From Gordionus sp. m RMFG-2023 (lineage: Eukaryota; Nematomorpha; Gordioida; Chordodea; Parachordodidae), in NCBI RefSeq assembly GCF_954871325.1, contig NC_088775.1, forward strand, positions 58,009,561 to 58,073,560: a stretch of 64,000 bases of DNA. The letters run 5' to 3'. Shown here piece by piece: positions 47,753-59,479 of this stretch (positions are counted from its first letter, which is position 1; every line of letters begins with the position of its first letter). The position numbers were made by a program, and so were the translations under genes. The notes under the pieces were generated by a model. That model did not search any database. It was not told the origin of the DNA and was given only the letters and a program-made list of their open reading frames with translations.

Positions 47753-47822
47753 GGTGCATTTGACCGGTGGTGCATTTGACCGGCGGTGCATTTGACCGGC
47801 GGTGCATTTGACCGGCGGTGCA
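47753..47822. repeat. 16-bp subterminal tandem repeat of the hAT
   Basis: Four full copies and a partial copy of GGTGCATTTGACCGGC, running directly into the terminal inverted repeat. The unit overlaps the terminal sequence (GCACCGCCGGTCAAA on the complement), so it seems to be an expansion of the element's own end, possibly multiplying transposase-binding sites. Confidence 0.9.
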
Positions 47823-47838
47823 CATGTCTATATATATC

Positions 47839-48229
47839 TATTATTTTATATATTAAAGTATATTTATAATAATCTTCTTGATCCTGTATTTTTCCAATAA
47901 AAAATAACTACAATATTCTAATATACAAATACTACAATATTCTTCCAATGTAAAATTAAAGACAATATTCTTTTAATAAAATTTAGCGATATTTTTCCAC
48001 TATCAAATTAAAAAAATTAATAATAAATCTCGATCATCAGATATCCACAAAATAAAAAAAAATTCAATCCCTTTCGTTGTCCCTATATTTATTTCTTTAT
48101 CAACAAGTAATAAAATACATGGCCAACGATAGGTTCTTAACATATACATATATATTTTATCAAATTAAACATATTTTTAACAACTTAAAAACATAAATAC
48201 ATCTTTCTAATAAAAACCTAATTACAACA
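47839..48229 (-). repeat. 3' LTR of the old Ty3 element
   Basis: Matches 63246-63641 in the same orientation through ATAATCTTCTTGATC, TTTTTCCACTATCAAATTAA, CCCTTTCGTTGTCCCTATAT and TTTATTTCTTTATCAACAAG. Scattered substitutions and small indels suggest an older insertion than the 34810 element. The outer (left) edge is obscured by the hAT ending at 47830. Confidence 0.88.
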
Positions 48230-48889
48230 CACCCACCCTACACAAGTCCAGCGTCTGTATATTCATATTCCTTCTCTAGTAGCCTAATCTCTTCCACTCT
48301 ATTAACCAAGACTCACCATTAATCTGCCATATCTTTACTCGTAATCGCTAACAATTCCATCTCCTCCTTGTTGTTACATCAGGCAGAAGCGGACTGGCCA
48401 CGCTATGGCCTCGTGGGCATTTTTTATAGAGGCTCATTTATATGGGGGCTTTTCCCCTATACTCCCCATTTTGCGGGCCTTCGGCCCACTTATGCCCGGT
48501 CTTTGACCTGGTTCCCTTAAATGGCTTCTTTGATTTACATGATTTTTATTACTTCTTATTTTTTGAAAATTAGTTCAAACGTTTTACCATTTTAGTAAAA
48601 AAAATAATAGTATTAAACGATAATATATTTTATTTTTAAAAAATACACATCTAAAATCATATTCATTACCTATATAAAATAATATTCATTGAAAATATAT
48701 ATTTTATTTAGATTTACAAGGATATTGCACTATAAAATCAAATCATACATCACATGTTAAATATAAAAAAAATGCATATTCAATATATTAAATCAATTAA
48801 TTATAAATGTAAAATTATTGCAGTGAGAATAAAATTGCTGCACTTTAAATAATATTAATAAGATTCTAATAAAAGAATTAAGAAAATGT

Positions 48890-51210
48890 ATAATTTTTAT
48901 GTTAATAAATCTCTCTTTAACTTTGAACCTTTGTGCAAATATACAGGAATATCTTCTAGTTCAATCTACGCTAATAGTTCTCTTTCAACTGACATTATTA
49001 AATACGCTTCTAATTTTTCTTGGTCAATATTAGCTTTCAGCTTATTTTTATAATTTTTAATTTACTAAATGCTTTCTCGTAATTAACCATAGTAAATGAT
49101 AAAGTTTAAATGTATTCATATGCCAAAAATATATTAGTGTCACTTGTATGCATATTGTATCTTTTAAGAATTTCATACACGCATATTAAACACTTGTTAC
49201 ATTTATTATCACACTCTGATTTATTATCATATTGTAATATTTTATCTTCTTCATTTGACCCCTCACTTGTACATGCGATATCATCGTCCGTTTCATGAAC
49301 ATAATTCGTTATGAAATTTAACATTCAATATATATGCTACTTGTGCCAGTTTTTCCAAGGCCTTTTTAGAAATACCTTTACTATTTATTTCATAAAAATG
49401 TCATGGATGCAAATATTGCACATTCAAGATAAGCTCTCATTATGCAGAAAGTAATTCCAACAAGCTGTTTATAATTTGATCAATTATAGGACGATATAGT
49501 TCGAACCTATAAAGGTCAATCGATTCTTGAGGACGTTCATCTTGGCATTTGTCACTATATATTCTTTTCGCTCGTCCTATTCGATTTTTTTACAGAGAAT
49601 TTTGTACTCAGATACTCTCCGGGAGCTATAAATATGAAAATGTTTTATTTAATTAGCAGCCATTTTATTGCTTTATTTTGAATCGATGATACAGCAGATT
49701 TAGCATCTTCTTCATAGGTGTAGCCAGGGGGGGGGGGCAAGGGGAAATCCCCCCTTCAAAAATTTATCACTCTTTGTGAATATCATTTTAAGCTAATAAA
49801 AAATATCCCTCTTAGTCATCACCCCACTCCCTGACCCCCAAAAATGTATGCATATAACTTAAACAATAATTTGAAAGAAAGAATGTAAAAGTTAATATTT
49901 TTTTATAAAAATATTCATCATAATTTATACATTTTTGGAAAAAAGCATTTATATATAAAAAAGAGTGAACCAAAAATGCTTTTTAAGAAATGGAATATAA
50001 GATAAGTCTTAAGACAAAAGTGAAATGTATTATAATTATTAATAATAGATCCATAAAATTACTAAATAATATAATATATCAAATATAATTTTTTATAAAG
50101 TGAGTAATTTTAATTTATTTATCTTAATAAAAGTAAAATATAATTAAAAAACTATTGATAAAATTAAATTATAAATTAAATAAAAAAATTAAAGGACACA
50201 AACAGTGTAATATTTTATGTCGCAGATTTACAGTATATCTAATTTTATCAATTATCATATGACAATCAAGTAATTTTTACTAATATAGCGAATTATATAT
50301 TTTACAGAAAACTATAAAATATTGATATATACATCAGAAAATATCTTTTAAAGATATTGTGGGAAATATAATATTAAGATTAATTTTTAATATTTATTAA
50401 AATAAATAGATGGCGTTAAATAATTGAATGTAAATTGTTGCATTATTTATTATCAAGAGCTTTGATTAGTAAAATTTGTTAAAATATTAACTGTAATATA
50501 TTCTCTAACTGTCAAATATGTCTGTAAAAGTAAATTATACCCAGTATTTTGTCACTAATTCTATATAATAGAGGAATATCAACTATCTACTTACTTTTTC
50601 TAAATAAAATTCTTATACTTGTTTGGAATAAATTATTACCATCCTTTTATATTAATGTATATACAAGTAATTTATTATATTTTATATAAACTAATAAAAA
50701 TATATTTCATATTTGTTCCAGGCTTATTTTTTTTATTAAAATTACCTATCTTGTAAAAATATTTTATGACTATATATAGAATAAGGTAACCCGGCCGAAG
50801 GCCCGCCCAAAATAGGGTCTGAGGGCGAAGCCCCCAATAATTTTTTAATCCCCCCTTTAGGAAAATCCTGGTTACGCCTATGATCTTTCATTTTCCTTGC
50901 TGACAAAGTACCTAATTTTTTAGTTTGAAAATATGACAGTGGCCCCATTATTTTAAAAATTTCCAAATAAACTATAGCTTTACTTAGAGTCTTAAATTTA
51001 GATAAATTATCATTTGTCTCAAATTATTTATTATCTATTATAAATTGAAGTGCCTTATCGTTATTGGGAGCAAGCTCTCTTTGCCATACATCCATCTAAG
51101 GGCTTTTTCACGTGCCCACCATTTTATCTCACCTATTTTTTGCAGCCTTCTCAACTTATTTTGGCCAGATGAATTATTCTGTTTTACCGAAGCATCCATC
51201 CTTTTATCTG
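48890..51210 (-). pseudogene. hAT transposase (ZMYM1-like), decayed and split
   Basis: From the right: KRMDASVKQNNSSGQNKLRR, IGEIKWWAREKALRWMYG and MGPLSYFQTKKLGTLSARKM (51210 to about 50890). Then comes an inserted element, resuming at about 49710 with EEDAKSAVSSIQNKAIKWL, DERPQESIDLYRFELYRPII, ISKKALEKLAQVAY, and finally ANIDQEKLEAYLIMSVEREL near 48990. The closing motif is the dimerisation end of ZMYM1-like hAT transposases. Stops and frame changes are frequent, so it is not functional. Confidence 0.75.
49713..50882. mobile_element. Non-autonomous element with CATAGG.GTA.CCAGG ends, nested in the hAT
   Basis: The left end is CATAGGTGTAGCCAGG and the complement of the right end CATAGGCGTAACCAGG (14 of 16). 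The flanking transposase reading resumes on each side, so the position is secure. The target duplication is poor (ATCTTCTT against ATCTTTCA), consistent with decay. Eleven G lie inside the left end (49727-49737). A GC-rich palindromic patch (CGGCCGAAGGCCCGCC ... GGGCGAAGCCC) sits near the right end. No coding. The CAT start resembles the hAT at 32832-34684. Confidence 0.78.
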
Positions 51211-51658
51211 ATCCGACCTGGATTTTATTTTATTTGATTTCATTGAATTAAGAACAAGAAATGTTGGCTATATTATTTCTACCTGTATAAAAATATAATA
51301 TAAAAATTAATCAAAACTTAGCTTTCACTCTACTTAAACGGAAGCGTTTACACTTCTTTTGATAAATAACAAAGAACGTGGTAATGATGTGTAGCACCAA
51401 GCAGCGTTATTGATATGTTATGCACTAAAATATAGTAAACGACATGACAATTCCTAAGGAATGTGATATTCAAATCATAGAGATCTCATTAAAAATTAAT
51501 AAATGATAAAAGAAAATAATGTGAACATAATAATTTTTTTCTAATTGGCCTCTATTTTGATATTATTATCTGATCGGCCTGAAAAATCGACATTTTCTCG
51601 CGGCCTCGTGGGCAAAATGCCCACCGGATCTTATGGCCAGTCTGCTCCTGGCATCGGG

Positions 51659-52039
51659 TAGAGGAAGGTATATTTTCTACTTTCGAATGTACGTCTGTTT
51701 GTTGATTTCTAAACTTAATTTCTGCTTTGTGTATTCTCTGCTTCATTTCTATGGGATATTGAGCAAAAATGTGTCTCACTATTTAAATTTTGCATTTTTC
51801 GGCGCATTATCTCCTTATTTGTCACTGAATTTTATTATGACCCCATTCTCGACAGCGGAAACATTGACATATTTGTTTAACGTTAGCTTGACCAGGAAGC
51901 CTATACACTTCATCCTTCCTTTTGTAAACTCCATTCCTATCGCCTTCCTTGAATTGTTAATTCACATCTGTTGCTTCCACTGATCTTTCCATCTTTGTGC
52001 CACTGGATAATAATTGATTGGTATTATCACATTTTGCAT
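51659..52039 (-). other. 3' region of the old Ty3 element with a zinc-knuckle motif
   Basis: Between two hAT insertions, the minus strand reads a basic stretch and then CFRCREWGH (C-x2-C-x4-H) near 51850, in the position occupied by the extra zinc-knuckle ORF of the Ty3 element at 34810. It is treated as a fossil part; its continuation toward the 3' LTR is at 48230-48375. Confidence 0.55.
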
Positions 52040-52047
52040 GATGTGAG

Positions 52048-54655
52048 TAGACATGTGCGCCGATGTCTCAATCAACGGCGGCAGTTTTTTAAAAATTTTT
52101 TTTATGAATCTAATATATAAATCAATATATTTTTTATTGAATTTAATTTATAAATTAATGTATTATATTTTTTATAATTTATGTAGACAATCTTTTCTAA
52201 CACATTGCTAACATAGTTTATTGATCTTTAATTATTTCCTGTCTCACTCCAATTTAAATTTATGTATTTTCTCATTCTCAGAAATAGACTAAGGAATTGT
52301 ATTTTTATTTTTACTCAATCAGAGTCATAAAACAACACATATAAGAAATATTCTATTGATTTTTATTATAATTAAAAAAAAATTGGAATGCAGGCAAAAT
52401 ATGAAGTATGAAATATAATACGTCAGAATTCAGATTTAGCAAAATTATAATTGTCATGAATAAACAGTATTTTATCAAGATTTGTGGGCATAAAGAACTC
52501 CTTTTAGCATTGAGTATTAATCCAGAAATGGAAAAAATTCTCTCGCTGGGTGTACTGGTTGCAGGTACGCAAAGAACCTTCCTAGATAAATTAGCAAGCA
52601 TAGGAAGTTCCAGTCGCTTTTTCTTCCAAAAGAGCAATGCATCCTCTTCTGGAATAATATTTTGGCTGAGCAAAATATAGCATTCTTATTTAAGATTAAT
52701 AATATTGTTATAATCGTTAATAGAAAGGGAAAGTTTTTGAGCTAATTTCGCTATATAATTGCATGATGTACCATCCTCGACTTGAATTTCACACTGAGCA
52801 TTTCTATCATTCTCTAAAAGTTTTAAATGTCGTATTAGAAATTGTAATGATGTCGTAGAATTCAAATTTGAATATTGTGAAACAATATTGAGATTTTGAA
52901 ATCTTAGATCAAGTAGAGTTGCTAATATCTAATGTTTAGAATATAATTTTATTAATAAAAATATAAAATAACTTGAAGTTCGATCGGAAACCTATGGTCA
53001 AGCTTTTTTTCATATTTTCTTTAAGCATATTATATCTGAGCAATCAGATTTATTGATTTATATATGAGCTTCTATTTCACTGCTAAATAATTACCCTAAG
53101 TTTACTGTAGATCCTTTTTGGGAGGAAAGAAATTCCACCGATTCTCGGAATGGATTTAATACTGCGTAAAGCTCATCTATCATATCCTATTCATTATTAA
53201 AGAGTTTTAAAGAATGTTTTCATATTTTATTTAGAATATTATTTATAGGAATTTTGTTTACACTGCGAACACTTTCTAGCATAATTAATATGCTATGCCA
53301 GCGGGTAGGGCAATTTAATTTTAATTTTAAAGTTTTTGCATTAATTAGATTGGTTGGTGCAATGCCATTCTATTATCCGATTCATCAGACATATCAAAAT
53401 GGTCATCAAGGTATGGATCAGAATCATCAATATCCAAGATATTACCTATCTCATAAATTGACTGCAGACATTTACCATGTTCAGCCTCAATTTCACATTC
53501 CAAATCAGCTACTAGATATCTGAGGGCTGAAATAATTTCTCTAATTTTTTTAATGAGAATATCAATCTTGGTAACTTTTTTTATGCCATCAACTGTAACC
53601 AAATTATAAAGTCCATGCCCTAAGCATAAATGATGCTCATAATCCCTTAATCTGACGCTTCTTTTGACATTGGCCCCAGCATCAGTTACCATTTGTATTA
53701 TTTTGGCTTTTAAATAGAACTCCTCTTCAATACTATCAATCTCAGATAATATTGTTTCCCCAATATGCTTTTGAGTCACATTTCTAGTTGAGGGTAAAAT
53801 ATTTTAAATCAAAATTTTCATCTAAATGATGAAGACTAAATGTGATATAATTTCGACGCTTGAAATGATCGGTCCATAAATCAAAAGTGTTAGAACAAAA
53901 TTTTGGTCCAGAGTCAATCAAATTTAAAACAAGCGCCTTTATAGATAAATAAACATCGTCTAGTGCACCCCGACTAATGGTTGTCCTATTTGGCAATTCT
54001 GACGAGGAATAAATTATCTTATATTTCTAATTTTTGAACAATTTATTTTTTAATGATCATTTTATATAAATTTTAAACCTTTAGAAAGTCTGTCATTCCT
54101 TTATTGTTTATAGAATCAAATGGCATTAAATCTAAGCAGACATCAAAACATAATTTCGCCCTATTAGATTTCATATTTATTTTAAACATTAAAAAGATAT
54201 TTAAAAACATTAAAATAGTTAGGGCTGGAATAAAACAAATTATAAATTAGATATAGTTATAACTTTCAAAATAAAGCTTTACATAATTAATTTAATAAAC
54301 TGTATATTAAGTTTATGTGTTAAAAAAACAAAATATATAGATCTGGAATGAAACAAATTATAAATTTGATTTAGTTCTAACTTTCTAAAATAAAGTTTTA
54401 AAAAATTATATATTAATTAATACTTTAAAAAGATATTTAAAAAACATCAAAATAATAAGGGCTGGAATGAAACAAATTATAAATTAGATTTAATGTTAGT
54501 ACTCAAATTAAAATAATAATAATTTAATATATAAATATAATTAATATGATTTCTAAAAATTAATAATAAAAATCGGCGGCTAGCCGGCTCGCGCCGCTGA
54601 TCTCAATCGGCGGCTTTTCCGGCGTGAATAAAAATACCGGCGGCGCACAGGTCTA
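52048..54655. mobile_element. hAT DNA transposon with perfect 8-bp duplication, inside the old Ty3 element
   Basis: The left end is TAGACATGTGCGCCG and the complement of the right end TAGACCTGTGCGCCG (14 of 15). The flanks GATGTGAG (52040-52047 and 54656-54663) are identical. GGCGGC-rich blocks lie subterminally. It is the same family as the hAT at 45469-47830. The exact duplication makes it one of the younger DNA insertions here. Confidence 0.95.
52353..54170 (-). pseudogene. hAT transposase, decayed
   Basis: From the right: a possible N-terminal piece ending SINNKGMTDFLKV (about 54110-54170); ISRGALDDVYLSIKALVLNL with FCSNTFDLWTDHFKRRNYIT (53784-53996), the first catalytic block with D in LWTD; a core (53345-53779) with IIQMVTDAGANVKRSVRLRD and HLCLGHGLYNLVTVDGIKK; and the dimerisation domain (52353-52673) with ANLSRKVLCVPATSTPSERI, then FSISGLILNAKRSSLCPQ. 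The SER-FS-G-..KR..L.P pattern is the hAT hallmark. Frames shift between the blocks and part of the middle is lost, so it is inactive, but it is better kept than its relative at 45657. Confidence 0.88.
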
Positions 54656-54663
54656 GATGTGAG

Positions 54664-55600
54664 TCGTTAAATGAATGTACGATACTATCGCCATCAGGTA
54701 TAAAAAATAAAATACAAATATCTTTCCTCCTATCCGTCCTTCCCTTTCCTTACTCAATTGTTAAATGATCTTAATTGTATCTTTGTTTGATCATAGGACG
54801 AATAATATCCGTTCCCTTCTCAAACTGTATACGATTTAATATTTTACCTAATTTTTCAATATTACATCCTTTTCCCATAATTTATCCTTATTATGATACT
54901 ATCGAGCCCATACTATTTGACCGATAGGGTATATTGTAACTTTGAGTTCCTTTGACAAAACTTCAGTACCACCCTTTGGTTTTAAAAGATTCAAAAGGAC
55001 TCTAATTTTTCTACCCAAAAAATTTTCAGTTGGATTAAATCCTCCACCATTCTTTGAATTATTATAATATAACTGAGCTATCCACACCTCACTCCCTTCA
55101 TATTTGATCTTTTTTAACCAATTTTTAGCAATAGCTACCATCCTTCTACCCAGCCCATTCGAGCTAGGATGATAGGGTAGGCCAAAATATGTTTAGTTTG
55201 TGTTTTAGCACAAAACTGCTTAAAATTTTGGCTGATGAAAGCTGAACTGCCATCAGAAACAATAACTTCGGGAATCCCGAATTTTCCCATAAATTATGTA
55301 ATTTCTTGATTACAATATTAGTGGTTAAATCATGGACCTCCTATTCAATCCATTTTGAATATCCACTACTAAAAAATATGATTTTTTATTTAAATAAAAA
55401 AATCGGCATACGTTCCCACGGTCTGATTTTTGGCCAATTACCGCCTACAACTTTATGTGGCATGTTGGCATAAGTGTTAGGAATATATCCCTTTGTAATC
55501 CTTTCAATTTCTGTATTCATACGCGGCCACCATATATATTCCTGGGCCCATTGTTTCATCCTTTCAATACTTTGATAACCAGCATGTTATTAACATTTTA
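54664..55600 (-). other. Integrase part of the old Ty3 element
   Basis: A segment starting MVAIAKNWLKKIKYEGSEVW (54899-55141) aligns by eye with the integrase C-terminal half of the Ty3 element at 34810 (MVAIVKNWLKKEKYGEGKWW), including the NFLGRK box. Upstream pieces of the core and zinc-binding region run to about 55600. Broken. Confidence 0.8.
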
Positions 55601-55849
55601 TTTCTTAATTTTTTAGGAATCACCGGGTTCCCTCGAGTACACTAACTACGGACTATTCTGTTTGTATGATTTTATAATTATTTTGATTGTTTTTCCAGGA
55701 TGTTGTTCTCATTAAACATAATTTTAATCGGTTTAATTCCTTGTCTCGTAAATTATGGATTTTTAATTCATCCAAGTAGTAAGACCTCCTTTTAACGTAT
55801 AAGATAAGTTGCGAATTAAAGTTTCATCTTCCCTGGAAGATTCTCTGTC

Positions 55850-57150
55850 ATTTATTTTTAACCTTTGGTATTCTGTCCCAATCTGGATAAAACATCAGGC
55901 AAGTAATTTTTTCTACCTCTTCGATATTTAAGTACCAAATTGAAACTTCCAACCAATAATAACCACCTTTGTAGTCAAGGTGATAACATTAATTCCTTAT
56001 TGTCTTTCTTAAATAAATAAATTAATGGTTTGTGATCGGTATATACTGTAAATCTTTTGCTATGAGATACTCTCAACACTAGGTTAAGCCAAATATTACC
56101 GCCAGAGCCTCTTGTTATATTACTGAATATCTAGTCTCCACATCACGAAAAACCCTTGAGAAAAATAAAATAGGTCTTCTATATCATTTATTAAATGTAG
56201 TAGTGCTCCGCCAACGCCCTTATTAGATGCGTCAATAGTCAAAATTATTGGTAAATCATTATTGAAACACATTAAAATGGGTTGCTCAACAATCTTTTGC
56301 TTCAGTAATTCAAATGCCTTTTGTTGTGATTCATCCCATTCAAAATTTATGCCTTTCCATAATAAATGATATAACGGAGCAGCTTATTTGCAAATTCTCC
56401 TATAAACCTATGGTAATAATTTACCATACCCAGGAATGATTGAACTACCGCTTTATTTTTGGGTTGTTGTAAATTATTTATATTTTTTAAATTTTTGTCA
56501 AGAGGTTATACCTCTACCCCATTTATGGTATGACCCAAATAGACTATTTCAGTCACTCCTAATACGCCCTTTTCTCGGCTGGCTCTTAAACCCTTATCAA
56601 GAATGCGTTTAAAAACTTCTTCTAACCTATAATTATGTTGCTCAGGTGTTACTTCAGTAATCAACAAATCATCCACATAATAAAAGACTCCTTACCTTGG
56701 AAAACCAATACCTTGGTGCGCTGAAAAATTAGTGCTGAAACGCTAAGACCAAAAGGGAATTGATAAAAAGATAGACCCTTAGAAGTGGTAATTGTAAATA
56801 ATTTAGGTATGTCTTCTCTAATAGGTAATTGTAAATATGCTGCGGAAAAGTCAATTTTAGATAAATATTTTCCTCCCTTTAAATTGACTAAAATCTCTTA
56901 AATTCTAGGTAATGGATATTTAACTTCCACCACCCAAGGATTGAGAGTAACCCGAAAGTCAGCGCAAAGCCTTAACTTTCCATTCGATTTTCGTGGCCCA
57001 CTCACTATAATCAATAGGTACAATTATACCGTCCTTTAACCACCGGTCTAGTTATATTTCTACTTTTCCCCATTCAAAAGGTACTCGGCAACACCCTAAG
57101 AAAACTGGAGTAACACCTTCATTGAGTTTAACGTCCATTGGTAGTCCTTA
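55850..57150 (-). other. Reverse transcriptase and RNase H part of the old Ty3 element
   Basis: The minus strand shows the RT catalytic YVDD near 56675, a conserved NYYHRF-like connection near 56410, and RNase H-like blocks near 56020-56290 (including an Asp-containing start and a TDHKPL-type motif). Broken in several places. Confidence 0.8.
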
Positions 57151-57333
57151 AGAAATCCCAAAGTGTCCTCAAATATTATACTATATTTATCTATTAATGT
57201 ATCTATTAATTTATGAACCTTAATTAATTCATAATCCTTTTGCTCAATTGTTGATACCTAATCAAATGTTCACTTAATCTTAGTTTGTTTATCAATTTTA
57301 TTTGATATATCACCCTTATTTTGTATACCATTT

Positions 57334-57840
57334 TTAGGAATTCTTTCCTAAAATATTGCTATTTGATTCTACCTCCACCTGAGGTTTAAAAATACATTGA
57401 TTATTGAGAACATTCATTTTTTTATTCCTAATACTAATTGTCTCGACTTTACTATTTACCACATTATTTTTTATTGGCAATATGTTATCTTTTTCAATTA
57501 AACTGTTCCAATAATTGTTTTGTAAGACAATTTTAGTTATGCAGTCCCAACCCATTATTGTCTCAACATCCTTCTTAACCACCCATAAATAAAGATATAT
57601 AGTCATATTATGGACTATTAACCCGACTTTGAATTCACCCATCATGATCTCAGAGCCATCAAATTGTTTGACATACATATCCCCCTTTTCGATAATTCCG
57701 TCAGGCCAATATTTACGATATCGTTTATAAGCCATAATGGAAATCACAGCTCCGATTTCGAATAGCATCTCAATATTTTTATTATCTATATTAATGTTAA
57801 TTCGAGGACATGGACAATGTGCATTACCGCACTTCATCAA
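57334..57840 (-). other. Aspartic protease part of the old Ty3 element
   Basis: Begins MMKCGNAHCPCPRININIDN and contains MLFEIGAVISIMAY in the position of the retropepsin active-site strand, then KQFDGSEIMMGEFKVGL and MGWDCI, which match the protease and following region of the Ty3 element at 34810 (KQLDGSMVKILGYYRVRL, LGWYDI). Fossil. Confidence 0.8.
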
Positions 57841-58241
57841 TTATAATTTCTTATTGGCCCTTCAAAATTTTCCAATTAAAAAATTTTTTCTTCTATATTT
57901 ATATCTTTAATCAAATTCTTATTTAAATTGATTCTTGTTGAATTTACCATCTTCGGACCTTCATTACTCCTGTACATATTGCGTTTGTAATTTACCTTTG
58001 GATATATTTCTTGTTTCCTTTCCCCATGTTTCCTAAATCCTGTTTATTATTATTAATATCGCAAAATCTATGATTAAAAATATAAAATCTATTATAAAAT
58101 TCATTATTAAAAATATAAGATTTCTTATATTAAAAATATGATAAGATCTATTATTACTAATGTTATTAATATGCTTATTCGGTCACTCGACCTCTTTATG
58201 ATTCTTAAAAACATATAGTCAGTTATTAAGGCAATTAATAG

Positions 58242-58590
58242 CTAAATGTCCCTCTTCTTTGCACCTGAAGAACGCCGCTCCTTAATTTCATTATTTTTGT
58301 TTAAATCAATAATACCTGTACTGTTTATTTCCTTAATATTGCAAATTGCTGGTTTATTAAATTTAGAATTCCTAAATGGAAATCCTTCACAAATATTCTT
58401 CTCATTAGCATAACACTTATTTTCAGTATGGCCTTTATAACCATATCCATTACATCTTATATTCTCTGAAAATTTACTCTTATTATAAAAACAATCTTGG
58501 TCCTTATGATCCTTACGGCTACATATTTTGCAATTAATTATTATTTTATTCAAATCCCTAGAATTATCTTGTAATACATCCCTTTGTGTT
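58242..58590 (-). other. gag zinc-knuckle part of the old Ty3 element
   Basis: Two CCHC-like motifs near 58395-58550: CKICSRKDHKDQDC and, further on, C-x-GYGYKGHTENKC. This matches the nucleocapsid position of Ty3 gag. The rest of gag lies beyond the Sola-like insertion. Confidence 0.78.
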
Positions 58591-58591
58591 T

Positions 58592-59407
58592 GGGTAATTC
58601 CACGTCAAATGAGCAAAAAAAATGAGATTTTCGGCCGACCCCCTTCGATTTTTTTAAAATTTGGTAAGCAAAGAAAGGTCGATGTAACTAAGAAATAGCC
58701 AAAATTTTAGCCTCCTAACATTTATATTTTTGAAGATATTAGGGTTCAAAGTGTCAAAAATGACGTATTTTTACCATTATCTGCCTTCATTCAATTAAGC
58801 ATATCTTAAAAACTACATAATTGTAAATAACAAATTTAATATCTAAATTACATACAAAGATTCTACTTTTAGATAAAAAAAATTTTTTATTTTTTTTCCC
58901 AATTTCCGGTCATTTTATTTAATATATAAGGACTAAAAACGATTTTTTGGAAATAATACGACCTTCAATTTTTTTAAAAAATTTAGTAGACATTATTAAA
59001 CTCTTCCTTTATATTTATAAAAAAAAATTGGTCTGGGACGCGGCCATCTTCATTCTCAAAATCGATAAAAATGTTTAGAAAAGTGTATAAATATTTCCCC
59101 GAAAGGGGGCGTCTTTGTATAAAATTATATATTAATAATTTTTTAATGGTTTTTCTTGGACTATTTGATATAATTTAAAGGATTATTCATCTTGTAAGTG
59201 AAAATAACAATAAATGGGGCTTTCATTCAATTATAGAAATTGTCTAACGATAACAGAAATTCAATTTATTACTTTATTTATAATTTATTATAAAAATTTT
59301 TGCCCATATAACATATATTTAATAAATATTAATAAAATATGTTTAATTAAGTTTCGAGTTCTTGAATATATGAATCAGAATCTTGTGCATTTCATATATG
59401 GCGCCCT
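58592..59407 (+). repeat. Left inverted arm of the Sola-like element
   Basis: About 816 bp, matching the complement of 61655-62444 nearly base for base from TTTCGGCCGACCCCCTTCG through GGACGCGGCCATCTTCATTC to GAATATATGAATCAGAATCT. Confidence 0.9.
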
Positions 59408-59479
59408 AAATATTAAAAAAATTACTATAATTTAAATTTAAACTTACTTTTAAAAGATTCTAATTTTTCGGTAGCGCAT

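Larger units (their letters stand above)
45469..47830. mobile_element. hAT DNA transposon with TAGA.ATGTGCAC ends
   Basis: The left end is TAGATATGTGCAC and the complement of the right end TAGACATGTGCAC (12 of 13). The flanks ATTATATC (45461-45468) and TATATATC (47831-47838) agree at 6 of 8 positions. CpG-rich GGCGGCG / GCCGCC blocks crowd both subterminal regions. The minus-strand transposase is related to that at 52353-54000 but is decayed. The right end abuts the LTR of the old Ty3 element. Confidence 0.85.
48384..51650. mobile_element. hAT DNA transposon with CAG..GCnGACTGGCCA ends, inside the old Ty3 element
   Basis: The left end is CAGAAGCGGACTGGCCA and the complement of the right end CAGGAGCAGACTGGCCA (15 of 17). 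The flanks ACATCAGG (48376-48383) and GCATCGGG (51651-51658) differ by two A/G changes. It contains a minus-strand ZMYM1-like transposase relic and is itself split by an element at 49713-50882. A TTCG-loop hairpin, GGGCCTTCGGCCC, lies near 48476. Confidence 0.88.

Noticed and set aside
47596-47823. Minus-strand frame with repeated CTAGQMH/SNAPPVK
   Set aside because: It is a by-product of the 16-bp subterminal repeat.
51633-51983. Plus-strand open frame of 116 codons
   Set aside because: It is antisense to the 3' region of the old Ty3 element, where the minus strand shows a zinc-knuckle motif.
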